A stretch of 47,032 nt of DNA from Lonsdalea iberica (GTDB lineage Bacteria > Pseudomonadota > Gammaproteobacteria > Enterobacterales > Enterobacteriaceae): the NCBI RefSeq assembly GCF_002111585.1, contig NZ_LUTP01000027.1, forward strand, positions 1 to 47,032, given 5' to 3'. Numbering within the stretch: position 1 is the first letter of the stretch; each line of letters opens with the position of its first letter. The position numbers were made by a program, and so were the translations under genes. Below the pieces are notes generated by a model. It had not been told where the DNA came from, made no database searches, and saw only the letters and a program-made list of their open reading frames with translations. Shown here piece after piece: positions 20,509-29,700 of the stretch.

Positions 20509-21188
20509 AAAAGACATTTATATTTTTGGTTATAAATTATCTATTGGTTATGCTGGATCGTTTATATTCCTTCAATAACGAGACGCTTTTTTGGGATCAC
20601 TATTCAATAATAGTCCCACTGTCATGGTTCATCACTCCCATATGTACACTTGTTTTCTTATTCAGTAAGCAGTGGCGTTATGCTATATGTATCATTCTCC
20701 TTCATGCAGCCATGCTGCTATGGATCAACTACATCGGCCCGTTTTCAACGCATTTCTTTTTCGGGACACCTTCGATTGAAAAACGAGAAGGGTACGAATT
20801 TTATATAGATGTCTCTGGCGAACGAGGTTACGACTATATCGTCACGTCTCCGCCTAAAAGTCAGCGCGCTTTTACTGCTCTCATCGCAGATTATTTCAGT
20901 AAGCATCCTTTAGGAGACGTGGATTATAGTGGAGTGTTGTACATAAAGAGTATCGACACGATGAGTAACGGCAAAATTGCTAAAGCTCATTGGTGGGATC
21001 AACCTATGCGTGGCAGAGCACTAATTGATGCTGATATTTCAGAGTACGAAATTGCCAACGTTGCTAATCTTGAAGATGGATCGCTGAAAATCTGGTTTAT
21101 CGGCGATCACGGAGTGACGTGCGAGAATAATCAGTCAGGCAACGTGATCATCAAACCCGATGGTACTCAAACCCCCACCTGTGACTAA
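20505..21188 (+). CDS. Predicted immunity-like membrane protein, copy 1
   Basis: 227 aa, ATG overlapping the stop of the DUF3289-like gene by 4 nt. There are three predicted TM helices (about 3-19, 33-53, 57-78), then a ~145-residue soluble domain. If the N-terminus is inside, the domain faces the periplasm. Two cysteines near the end (VTCENNQSG and PTCD) are conserved in all three copies and could form a disulfide there. Other shared motifs are PPKSQRAFTALI and AHWWDQ. The low-GC composition suggests acquisition. I do not recognise a named family. An immunity role is inferred from tight coupling and serial duplication. Confidence 0.7.
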   Translation: MKKTFIFLVINYLLVMLDRLYSFNNETLFWDHYSIIVPLSWFITPICTLVFLFSKQWRYAICIILLHAAMLLWINYIGPFSTHFFFGTPSIEKREGYEFYIDVSGERGYDYIVTSPPKSQRAFTALIADYFSKHPLGDVDYSGVLYIKSIDTMSNGKIAKAHWWDQPMRGRALIDADISEYEIANVANLEDGSLKIWFIGDHGVTCENNQSGNVIIKPDGTQTPTCD

Positions 21189-21190
21189 CA

Positions 21191-21466
21191 CCCACTAGGC
21201 AAAAAACAGCGCGACGCTGAGCACATCTTTCAGCGCCGCTTTGATATTCGGCAGCGGCTCGGTATGCAGGGGGATCGCCTGCTCCGCCTGCCGATGTACC
21301 GCCATCCAGCCGTCATCGTTAAATACCGCATAGATCTCAACCGGACAGTGATTCAGATTGCCGATGCAACCAGCATGCAAATATCACTTAAACTATTGTC
21401 GCTCTGGAGACGTGCGCCTAGAGCTACGAACGCTGCTCGCCTTCAAGTTCATACCCAAAACACATT
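21191..21466. repeat. 275-bp direct repeat, copy A
   Basis: Starts 3 nt after the copy-1 stop (CCCACTAGGC...) and recurs at 23023-23295 after copy 3, with roughly 85-90 percent identity by eye. The minus strand of copy A has a 61-codon open frame (ending KDVLSVALFFA) that looks like the 3' end of a gene; copy B has lost a base in the A-run and is out of frame. It is probably a duplicated fragment of a neighbouring gene carried along with the immunity module. Confidence 0.8.
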
Positions 21467-21635
21467 AAGGTTAGATACTCCAGACTTGGATCCGATCAGG
21501 CCAACTGCCCTATAAGAAATATGGCATAATTCCAGGGTTCCTAGGCTGGTTTATCCTGCAACATATGAAGCAGTTCGGGTATAAACCATTCATCACCGTT
21601 ATGGAAATGAACTACCCCATCAAGGGAACACTATG
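21464..21635 (+). pseudogene. Fossil 3' end of a second DUF3289-like toxin gene
   Basis: Conceptual translation gives LRLDTPDLDP (compare FGLDIPDIGPDP in the intact gene). After a frameshift it gives FLGWFILQHMKQFGYKPFIT and then VMEMNYPIKGTL (compare FRSWFILQHLNKFGYKPFIT and VVEMDYPIKGNI). Its stop overlaps the copy-2 ATG exactly as in the intact pair. Only the last ~55 codons remain, so this is an orphaned toxin tail left beside its partner gene. Confidence 0.85.
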
Positions 21636-22325
21636 AATCTCACCTTTGCTTTTCTTGTTGTTAACTACCTACTCCTAGTCGTGGGACGACTTTATCAATT
21701 CGATGAAGACTCCTTTTTGTACATGCATTATTCCACGATGCTGCCATTGATATTGATCCTGAGTCCTGTATGCACGCTTATCTTTATACGCCGTCGATTT
21801 GCTCATAAATGGCGTTATGCGGGATGGAATATATTTCTATATGCTTTTACGTTGCTGTGGATTAATTATATTGGCCCGGCATCAGCCTATTTATCTTTTT
21901 CTGCGCCGACGATTAGACTTACTGGAAATAATATTCATTACGTGACAAATAACCCACCAAAAAGCCAGCAAGCACTTATTGATTTAATTATGAGTCACTT
22001 CAAACAACACCCTTTTAATAAAAACAGTGATGAATACTCTGTTATTTTTTATGTGAAAAGTGTCGATTCTCCACTGAGTGGCAAGAGGCCGTTAGCTCAC
22101 TGGTGGGATCAATCCATGTTAACCGAATATCAGAGATATCAAGATACCGTAAACTATGAATTAGCCTCTATGGCATTCCTCAATAAAAAAAATGATGACT
22201 ATTTCAATGGTCTCACACGGTTTTGGCTCTATAACGACTATGCACATGCCTGTAATGGTCATCAGTCAGAAGTTAATATTATTGATATAAAATCAAATGG
22301 CATCCAAGACCCTACCTGTGATTAA
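21633..22325 (+). CDS. Predicted immunity-like membrane protein, copy 2
   Basis: 230 aa paralogue of the 20505 protein: three N-terminal TM helices (FAFLVVNYLLLVVGRLYQF, then about 33-53 and 60-82), the motif NPPKSQQALIDLIMSHFKQH, then LAHWWDQS and a terminal DPTCD with an upstream partner cysteine (HACNGHQ). The ATG overlaps the stop of the fossil toxin tail (ATGA) with GGGAA ahead. It is followed after 12 nt by copy 3. It appears intact even though its partner toxin is degraded, as seen for orphan immunity genes. Confidence 0.7.
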   Translation: MNLTFAFLVVNYLLLVVGRLYQFDEDSFLYMHYSTMLPLILILSPVCTLIFIRRRFAHKWRYAGWNIFLYAFTLLWINYIGPASAYLSFSAPTIRLTGNNIHYVTNNPPKSQQALIDLIMSHFKQHPFNKNSDEYSVIFYVKSVDSPLSGKRPLAHWWDQSMLTEYQRYQDTVNYELASMAFLNKKNDDYFNGLTRFWLYNDYAHACNGHQSEVNIIDIKSNGIQDPTCD

Positions 22326-22337
22326 CCCTAACACGCT

Positions 22338-23021
22338 ATGAAACTCACTTTTATTTTTCTAGTAATTAATTATCTATTGCTAATTATCGGCCGTTTATAT
22401 CAGTTCGACAACAGCACATTCCTGTGGACGTATTACTCCACCATGTTGCCGCTGATCTGGCTTATTGCCCCAATATGCATCATTGTATTTCTGTGCCGTC
22501 GCTTCCGGCAGAAATGGATTTACATTGGCAGCACGCTGGCGCTTCATGTCGTTATGACGGTATGGGTTAATTATATTGGGGACATTTCCACGAAGTTTAC
22601 CTTTGGGACAGAGGCCATCTATCTAGGTCAGGATGAACGCTTTGTCGTCGCCAATCCACCTCAAGGGCAGCAGGCTTTGATTGACTTGATAATGAAGTAT
22701 TTTGAACAACATCCCTTTGATAAAAAAGAAGATCGATACTATGCCAGTTTTTATCGACGTAGCGTGGATACACCGATAAGCGGTGAAATTCCGTTAACGC
22801 ATTGGTGGGATCAGTCGCCCACAGGCCCCGACGAGCATTACCTAGACATTACCGATTATCGGATCAGTAGCTTCGCTTCTTTTCATAATGTTAATATCGA
22901 GCGGCTGCGCGGTATTATGCGTTTTTGGTTTAGCAACTCTTATAATCTCACATGTGAGAAAAATCAGAACTCTATTGTAGATATCACCCCCAATGGTAAC
23001 CAAGACCCCACCTGCGATTAA
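22338..23021 (+). CDS. Predicted immunity-like membrane protein, copy 3
   Basis: 227 aa, closest to copy 2 (FIFLVINYLLLIIGRLYQFD, NPPQGQQALIDLIMKYFEQH, LTHWWDQS, terminal DPTCD with partner cysteine in LTCEKNQN). It shares the same three-TM plus periplasmic-domain plan. It is separated from copy 2 by 12 nt without a toxin fragment, so it may have arisen by tandem duplication or lost its toxin completely. It is followed 2 nt later by repeat copy B. No clear ribosome site precedes its ATG, so it may depend on reinitiation from copy 2. Confidence 0.7.
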   Translation: MKLTFIFLVINYLLLIIGRLYQFDNSTFLWTYYSTMLPLIWLIAPICIIVFLCRRFRQKWIYIGSTLALHVVMTVWVNYIGDISTKFTFGTEAIYLGQDERFVVANPPQGQQALIDLIMKYFEQHPFDKKEDRYYASFYRRSVDTPISGEIPLTHWWDQSPTGPDEHYLDITDYRISSFASFHNVNIERLRGIMRFWFSNSYNLTCEKNQNSIVDITPNGNQDPTCD

Positions 23022-23022
23022 C

Positions 23023-23295
23023 CCCACTAGGCAAAAACAGTGCGACGCTGAGCACCTCGTTCAGCGCCGCATTGAGACTCGGCAGCAGCTCGGTATGCAG
23101 GGGAATCGCCTGCTCCGTCTACCGATGTACCGCCATCCAGCCGTCATCGTTAAATACCGCATAGCTATCCACCGGGCAGTCAATCAGATTGCCCATGCAT
23201 CCAGCGTGCAAATGTCACTCAAACTTTTGTCGCTCTGGGGACGTGCGCCTACAGCAACAAATGCTGTTCGCCTTCAAGTTCATACCCAAAACACG
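23023..23295. repeat. 275-bp direct repeat, copy B
   Basis: Second copy of the segment at 21191-21466, again directly after an immunity-like gene. The A-run is one base shorter than in copy A, destroying the minus-strand frame. The sequence after it (23296-23560) is not shared with copy A, and I see no gene in it. Confidence 0.8.
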
Positions 23296-23563
23296 TTTGG
23301 TATAGGGATGTTTTTCTGGGGAAGCCGCTTAGAAGTCATCGTTGTGGATTTTACTCACGGACAACGCCATATTGAATTATCAAATGGCAGGTCCCGCGCA
23401 TGCTCATTAGACAGACTTATCCGCACCCTACCCTGAGGTGGTTCACTCCGGCCAAATCCGCCGAAAAGTTACCGGTGGCGGCATTTTACGCGACCCACCT
23501 GATTCGATTTTTTTGATGAGGGCAGAAACAGATGTGGGATGCAGATCTGTTCATTTTTTGATT

Positions 23564-23608
23564 CGACGACAAACTATTACGACTACAAAAATCTCTGTCG
23601 TCGCTTTT
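23564..23608 (+). terminator. Terminator after the toxin/immunity locus
   Basis: CGACGACA, 24-nt loop, TGTCGTCG, then CTTTTTG. It is a perfect 8-bp stem with a short U-tract in the plus direction, the orientation of the DUF3289/immunity genes. Confidence 0.55.
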
Positions 23609-23633
23609 TGTTATTAAGATTTGTTTCAGACAC

Positions 23634-23655
23634 AAAAAAACCGCCATAGGGCGGC
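23634..23655 (-). terminator. Terminator of the tRNA-Cys/tRNA-Leu transcript
   Basis: On the minus strand GCCGCC, loop CTAT, GGCGGT is followed by a run of T (23634-23640 on the plus strand is seven A). It lies 46 nt after tRNA-Leu and is a standard intrinsic terminator. Confidence 0.85.
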
Positions 23656-23700
23656 CGATGACTTTTTGCTAGGAGATTGATTATTATGGGTTTTATTCAA

Positions 23701-23787
23701 TGGTGCCCAGGGCGGGACTTGAACCCGCACAGCGCGAACGCCGAGGGATTTTAAATCCCTTGTGTCTACCGATTCCACCACCTGGGC
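23701..23787 (-). tRNA. leuZ: tRNA-Leu, anticodon TAA
   Basis: 87 nt including an encoded CCA. The acceptor stem GCCCAGG/CCTGGGC, a long variable arm (CGGCGTTCGCGCTG) and the anticodon loop around TAA match E. coli leuZ almost base for base. It is the downstream member of a pair with tRNA-Cys. Confidence 0.97.
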
Positions 23788-23794
23788 CAAAAGC

Positions 23795-23868
23795 TGGAGG
23801 CGCGTCCCGGAGTCGAACCGAGGTAGGCGGATTTGCAATCCGCTGCATGGCCACTCTGCCAACGCGCC
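23795..23868 (-). tRNA. cysT: tRNA-Cys, anticodon GCA
   Basis: 74 nt with encoded CCA. Acceptor GGCGCGT, anticodon stem-loop CGGATTGCAAATCCG, and T-arm GGTTCGACTCC, as in E. coli cysT. It lies 7 nt from tRNA-Leu. In E. coli tRNA-Gly (glyW) directly precedes it; here tRNA-Gly is 15.8 kb away. Confidence 0.97.
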
Positions 23869-25479
23869 TTAATTACTTACCTACATTGATAATCATCATG
23901 CAGTTTTGAATGGGGACCAGATTGTAATTTCTCTTCTAACCAATTGATTAGAATCAACTTTCTTATTCCCTAACCAGGAATGGACGCTATTATGGACTGG
24001 TTAGGAATGGATGGCAAGCCCTTTGTACACCACAAAATATCAAGTGCCTAAAAGTTGATCTGCTCGCATTATACAGCCCGTCATCGCAACAAGGGAGCAC
24101 CATTCCTCCCTGTGAAGCCTGTATGCCCGAAGACCGCTTAACGCCTTTGCAACGCCCTCATCCTATCTCTTGGCAGCATACAACGATAGGCGCGAGGTGA
24201 CCGGCGCGTTCCCCGAGACACGGTTTTAAGAATAGACGATATGTCGATTTAAAATCAGCTGCCCGAATTTATCGAGTATGCCCTCCGTCTTCACCTCGTG
24301 AGGTCATCACAAAAAGCTAAACTAAGCGGTCAGGTTGACTCGTGGTCGCTTTACATAAGTCGGTGCATTGCCCGCTGTCGCTTATCCTCTTCTCTATGAT
24401 AGAGAGCATCAAAAGTCTCCAAACATGATGGCCAGCTCTTGCAAAGCAAAAAACTAAATGGACCTCAATGGCGGGTTGCATAAATAGAATACGCTGAGAC
24501 ATAAACTGATGCGTATTACTGCTTAATTGATAAGCCAATTATTTTAGCTGACTATTTCTCATTCAATGTGCTCAAACCCCGTTAAATAACACGTCGATTG
24601 AGACTGTATAGTTACCTCCTTTTAGCGGTGGGATAGAAAATATAAATGACGTGATATTAATTGTCTATCAAACGCTGATGCTGCCCTCACATAGTGAGCC
24701 TTAATTAGCAAGTGGAATAAAATATGATTTTATTCAAAACGCTCTCTATCTTTGACCAAGAACAGGATGTTTATACAAAGACCCGTTAAAATGCACATGA
24801 ATGGAGAATCGAGTTTTAAGGAAGATAGTTTTATAGGCTGTCAACAGTGCATATAAACACACAGTCCTAATAAATTGCTTGCTGTGTACTGTGTTATTCA
24901 ACGTAGTTGCAACGCCTTCATTGCACTTAAACAAATTAATAATAATTAGAAGGGTATAGATTGCATGGTGAGTTAACTAATAATATGCCCTTCGAGAGGT
25001 CTACGACACTGTTTATCAATCGAAAAAGTGGGTCACTGTTAAGTGATGCCGTCGTTAGTCAAAACATGGGAAATGTATTTCACCTATTGGGCGGATGCGT
25101 GCAGGCCTAACTGCGAACAGGCGCCGTTTACGCCAGCGATAGATTGTTTTTTCGTAACAACACGCGCGACAACGACGGTAATATCGACCGAAATTTATCC
25201 AACAATAACGACAAATAATAGCCCGAGTGCGACAGTCATTTTTAGAAAGTACAGATTTTAAAATAATGGCGAAGAGTTATTTACATCGATTTATCGATTG
25301 TGTTCTCCCTGTCTATCGAGATCGCAACCGATAAATTGATGACAACATAAATCAAATATCACCGCCGACATACTCTGTTTTCGATGTCAAACCAGACATT
25401 CTGAAATGAGGTATTTGGGTGGCCGTCATTTTAATGACAGATAACAGAATTGTTAATTCATAAATACTTAGAGGTCATA
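23869..25479. other. 1.6-kb non-coding region before the cupin gene
   Basis: No gene I can support. It must contain a promoter for cysT-leuZ on the minus strand, now that they are cut off from the pgsA-glyW transcript; GATTATCAAT about 20-30 nt upstream of cysT could be a -10 element. The left boundary of the accessory block should lie here. I searched by eye for a copy of the tRNA-Gly 3' end as an attachment site and found none. The right part is AT-rich and presumably holds the promoter of the cupin-lyase pair. Confidence 0.5.
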
Positions 25480-26709
25480 ATGAAAACTCAATTGAAGAAT
25501 AAATCGGCAGAGGCTTGCCCTTTATCTCAACAAGAGGAGAATCAGCGCACGCTTTCCCGGAGAAAATTCCTTCTGTATGGAAGCTGCGTCGCCGGAACGG
25601 TCGCGCTGGCTGGCACCGCTCATAAGACGATGGCAAAAGAAGCCGCATCCACCACCGCCGCTACGGCGAAATGTCCTCCTGGGGTGATAGCCTCCTCCTG
25701 TGTCGCCGCTGACCCGACATTGGCTCCCGGCGCGAACCCCGCAGCGCCCAAAACCGTCACCATCACTCCCCGCGCTGCTGAAAATGTCGTGACCGAGTAC
25801 CCTTTCAACGGCGGACTGTTGTTCGGCGTCATGGTCAGTCGTCTGCACGAATTCGATACCACAGGCCTTTTCGCTCATCAGGACAACACCGACGTCATTC
25901 TTACCAATCTGGGCACTCAGCCAGTCTTGGTAGCCGCGACGTCGCACGTCAGCAGCGATCTGCACAATGATACTCCGCTGCGTCACGCCGTCCCCTCGCT
26001 GCAGAGCATCATTATCCGAGCCGGCGCAGTGATTACGACCGCTGACGCCTCCGCAAACGGCGTAATCTCGCTGATTCAGGTCCGCAATACGCGCAATGTC
26101 GAATCGGACGTCTTTTCACGTGATACCCAGTGGGCCAAATACGCTTTCCCGGCGGGAACCCCTGCGCTTCCGCTGTGGATCTCCAATCAGCTTCATCTGA
26201 ACCACAAGATTCAAGTGAATCCGTGGCAGTTGACCGGTTTGCCAGCGCCTGCCGGCAGCAAAGTCCTGCCTTACGAGCTGTACGTCAATCTGTGGTGGTT
26301 GCCGGCCGGCTCTGATGCCGGAATCCACGCCGCTCATGGCAGCAACTTGTTCGAGGTCCATACTCAGTTAATTGGCTGTGGCCGTATGCAAAAGTTCACC
26401 GACATCGACAAAGCCCGCGCCGCCATAGCAGGCAAACGCCCCGTACTCCCGGAAGGCGGCGTTGCATCGCCGTTTGACACAGGCAAAGCCTTCCCTGAAC
26501 TCTATGAAGAATTTAGACTCGCGCCGGGAAACACGCATCTGCCGATGCCGATCGTCACTGAATATGACGCCTGGAAAGGCGTGTCGGACATTGCCAAGAA
26601 TGCCAGCATGGACGATCCCTGCTTCTTCTACCCACCTCATCAATATTACGCCGATACCGATAGCGTTTGGATTGCCTTTGAATTTCACCGTTCAGCAGAC
26701 CAGCACTAA
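25480..26709 (+). CDS. Tat-exported cupin protein linked to the glucan lyase
   Basis: 409 aa from the ATG at 25480 (AGAGGT just upstream; a frame ten codons longer lacks support). Residues 26-33 (SRRKFLLY) followed by a hydrophobic stretch (32-47) form a twin-arginine signal, so the folded protein is exported. Residues 283-300 fit cupin motif 1 (H283, H286, E292, G299), and LAPGNTH (347-353) fits motif 2, giving a likely metal site. The family is otherwise unknown to me. It lies 24 nt before a GH31 alpha-1,4-glucan lyase homologue, certainly co-transcribed. Fungal enzymes acting on 1,5-anhydrofructose (aldos-2-ulose dehydratase) also contain cupin domains, so a dehydratase or tautomerase for lyase products is my hypothesis, not a homology claim. 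Confidence 0.6.
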   Translation: MKTQLKNKSAEACPLSQQEENQRTLSRRKFLLYGSCVAGTVALAGTAHKTMAKEAASTTAATAKCPPGVIASSCVAADPTLAPGANPAAPKTVTITPRAAENVVTEYPFNGGLLFGVMVSRLHEFDTTGLFAHQDNTDVILTNLGTQPVLVAATSHVSSDLHNDTPLRHAVPSLQSIIIRAGAVITTADASANGVISLIQVRNTRNVESDVFSRDTQWAKYAFPAGTPALPLWISNQLHLNHKIQVNPWQLTGLPAPAGSKVLPYELYVNLWWLPAGSDAGIHAAHGSNLFEVHTQLIGCGRMQKFTDIDKARAAIAGKRPVLPEGGVASPFDTGKAFPELYEEFRLAPGNTHLPMPIVTEYDAWKGVSDIAKNASMDDPCFFYPPHQYYADTDSVWIAFEFHRSADQH

Positions 26710-26733
26710 TCGAATATCAAGGACAGCGTAATA

Positions 26734-29700
26734 ATGAAAAACAGAGAACTTCCCGCGTCGTGGCGTGCTTATAACACCTATGACTATGTCCCTGTGGACG
26801 ATTGGTCCGTCGGCGACGATATTGAACTTTATTCGGTTTACTGGGACGGAAAACCCCACTCTCCCAACGGTTTTGACACGGACTGGACGATATATATCAA
26901 TGCCAAAGCCAAACCGAAATCTCGCTCGGCAACCGCTGAGCGGGACGTTTATCTCGTGCTGCAGGTCACATCCTGTGAGAAAGATGCCTTCCGGGTTCGG
27001 TTTGCGCCTGCCGCCGCCAGCATCAACGACTACCCGGAAAAAGTGTATGGGCCCATCGTAGTAGAACGCCTTGAACAAATACGCCGATATGAACAGGCCG
27101 CCGGCTTCCATCCTCTCCTGCGCTGGAATCGGGATGGCGTCAGCATTCAGTTACGGTCTATTCAGATCCAGTTTTTACGGGACAAAGACGATTTACTGTC
27201 GATCCAAATCAAGCGGCTGTCAGACGGTGCGGTCACGGATATCTCATCCGGCCCGCTATGCCACGCCAAACCTGGCGTCGGCACCGTCGCGAATATGAAG
27301 CGCAAAGCCGAGTCGGCAACGCACTACTTTGGTCTTGGCGAAATCGTGAATTACAACCTGACCGGGAAAAGCAATGCGACCGTCGGGCACGCTATCGAAC
27401 AGTGCTATAGCTACAGCGGCTATTCCCTGTTGGATCATACCGGCTCGCAGGTGACCTGCTACAACTATGACAACCTGTGGTACAACCAGCCGGAAGTCTT
27501 CCCGGTCAAAGCGAAGTATAAGGATTCGTTCAAGGCCAATGCCAACATTCCGCTATACCTGAACGCCCCCTTCTATATTGAACGCGCCGTCGTGGAAGGT
27601 CAGCAACAGTTTCTCGGCGTGTTTCTCGATAATACCGGACAGAGCTATTTCTCCCTGAAACATCCCTCTCGCGACGCCAATGCCGTTGAGGCCGGAGTTC
27701 AACACGGCGAGTTCGACTGCCACTACATGTTCGCGGAGCAAGGTTCAGGCGTCATGGATGCCTTCACATTCCTGATGGGCAAAGGCAATCTGGATGCGCC
27801 GAGTCAGAAAGAGATCACGTTGAACGATCGCGCGGTGATGCCGCCCAAGTACATCTTTGGTTATTTCCAGGCCAAATACGGCAGCCCCGGCCTGCTACGC
27901 CCCGATGATGTCAACGATCCAATCAAGGTTTACGTTGAAGATATCGTCAAGGGACACCAAAAAGCGGGTATTCCGATCGAAGGTTTGGGGATCGACATCG
28001 ACATACAGGAAGACAAAAAAGTCTTCACCATCAAAGACAGCTTCTGGACGAAAGGTAAGGTAGACGAAGGGATCTCGGTATTCGATTGGGCAGCCCAGTT
28101 CAATCTGCAGTGCCAAACCAACATCACGCCGTTTATCCGCGCGGACAAGGTCGCCTATAACCCTGCGGACACCTCGAAGAAGCAGTATGCCACCGCTCAG
28201 GGGCTGATCGAAAAGGGCTATTGCGTCGCCAATGAAGGTGAGTCCAACATACCCAAATTCCGCGGTCCTAAGCATGAGAGCGACTATCCGGGCCTGACGT
28301 TCACTCGCATTGGGGAGACTAACTACCCCGATCAAAACCTGCTGGTGCTGGATTACGGCATCAACGCGCAAACCGCCGAGCGCGACATGATTGGCGCGGT
28401 GGTCACCGACTATGGCAATCCGGATGCGGCGCGCTTTTGGGGCGAGCAGTATACCTATCTGCTGAAAAACGGGCTGGGATTCGTCTGGCAGGACATGCCC
28501 GCACCGGACTCCATGCCTCACGTCGAAGACGGTAAAAATTTCGCGGATACGGAAGCGCCGCGTAACCAATTCGGTTGGTCGCTCACCGGCGAGTCGCCCA
28601 GCGACGACAGAAGGAGAACCAACACCTTTAACTGGCGCAGCTATCACGGTCAGCTCCATTTGACCGATCCCCGCTTCGGCGACGGTCGTAAAACGCCTTA
28701 TGTCGAACTTCGCAATTTCCATGCGTATATGCTGGCAAAATCCAGCTACGAGCATGGACTCAGCGCGCATGAAGATCTGCTTAAGGGTTACAAACGCAGC
28801 TATATCATCTGCCGCAGCGGCTATCCCGGTTTGCAACACTACGCCGGTCACTGGGTGGGCGATAACGCCTCGACCTGGCATCATCTGCAGGCGACGCTGC
28901 CCATGGTTCTCAATCTGGGGATGTCCGGCCTGCCGATTTCCGGTTCGGACGTTGGGGGGTTCGCGCCGGGCGAGGCGCCGGAAGATCCCGCCAGCGTCTT
29001 CTACGGCGACCAACACTGTCGCAACCATAACCCCATGGTTTATGACCGGCTGGTGCTGGGACCCGACGACATCGACATCGGCGACGTCTGCGAACACGAG
29101 CTGATGACTCGCTGGACTCAGGCTGCGTGCCTGTTGCCTTGGATGCGCAACCATTACGATGCGATGAAACCCTATCAGGAAATTTATCGTTTTAGCGAAA
29201 AGGCACCGGTCAGCGGTACCCGCACATTCGCCGATATCATGTCGGCCTTTGTCTGTTTCCGCGTGCGCTGGCATCACCTGCTGTATGACGCCATGTTTCA
29301 AAACACTCAGACCGGTATTCCGATCTTACAGGCAATGTGTTTATGGCAAGGCGACGACGGGATCTTCGATAAACGCAACAAAGACGTACTGGCGACGCAG
29401 TGCTTTATCGACGGCTCCGTGCTTTATGCGCCAATCATGACGCGCAGCACTGCCGGTAGCGGAGCGGCCTACTTGGCTGAAAAAGAAGTCTACTTCCCTA
29501 ATGCGGTCAAAGGACAGGCCCTGAACTGGTATCGTTACCATGTCATCGAAGACACGGTGGATATCGCGAACCCCATCAAAGGGGGACAGCGCCTTACCGT
29601 CAGTGCCGATATCACCAGCATGCCGCTGTTTATTCGAGAAGGGGCTATCATTCCTGAGCGACATACGCAGTCCGATCTGCAGGCGCCGTTCAAAAATATT

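Noticed and set aside
23869..24300. Attachment-site duplicate of the tRNA-Gly 3' end at the left end of the accessory block
   Set aside because: I compared the region by eye with the glyW 3' sequence and found no convincing repeat; the insertion claim rests on gene order alone.
25480..26709. Cupin protein as the solute-binding component of a sugar transporter
   Set aside because: There are no permease or ATPase genes nearby, and motifs (H283, H286, E292, PGNTH) fit a metal-binding cupin better than a periplasmic binding protein.
27895..29301. 468-codon open frame on the minus strand inside the glucan lyase gene
   Set aside because: Antisense to the GH31 gene, whose catalytic motifs are intact throughout; the long frame follows from GC-rich codon usage.
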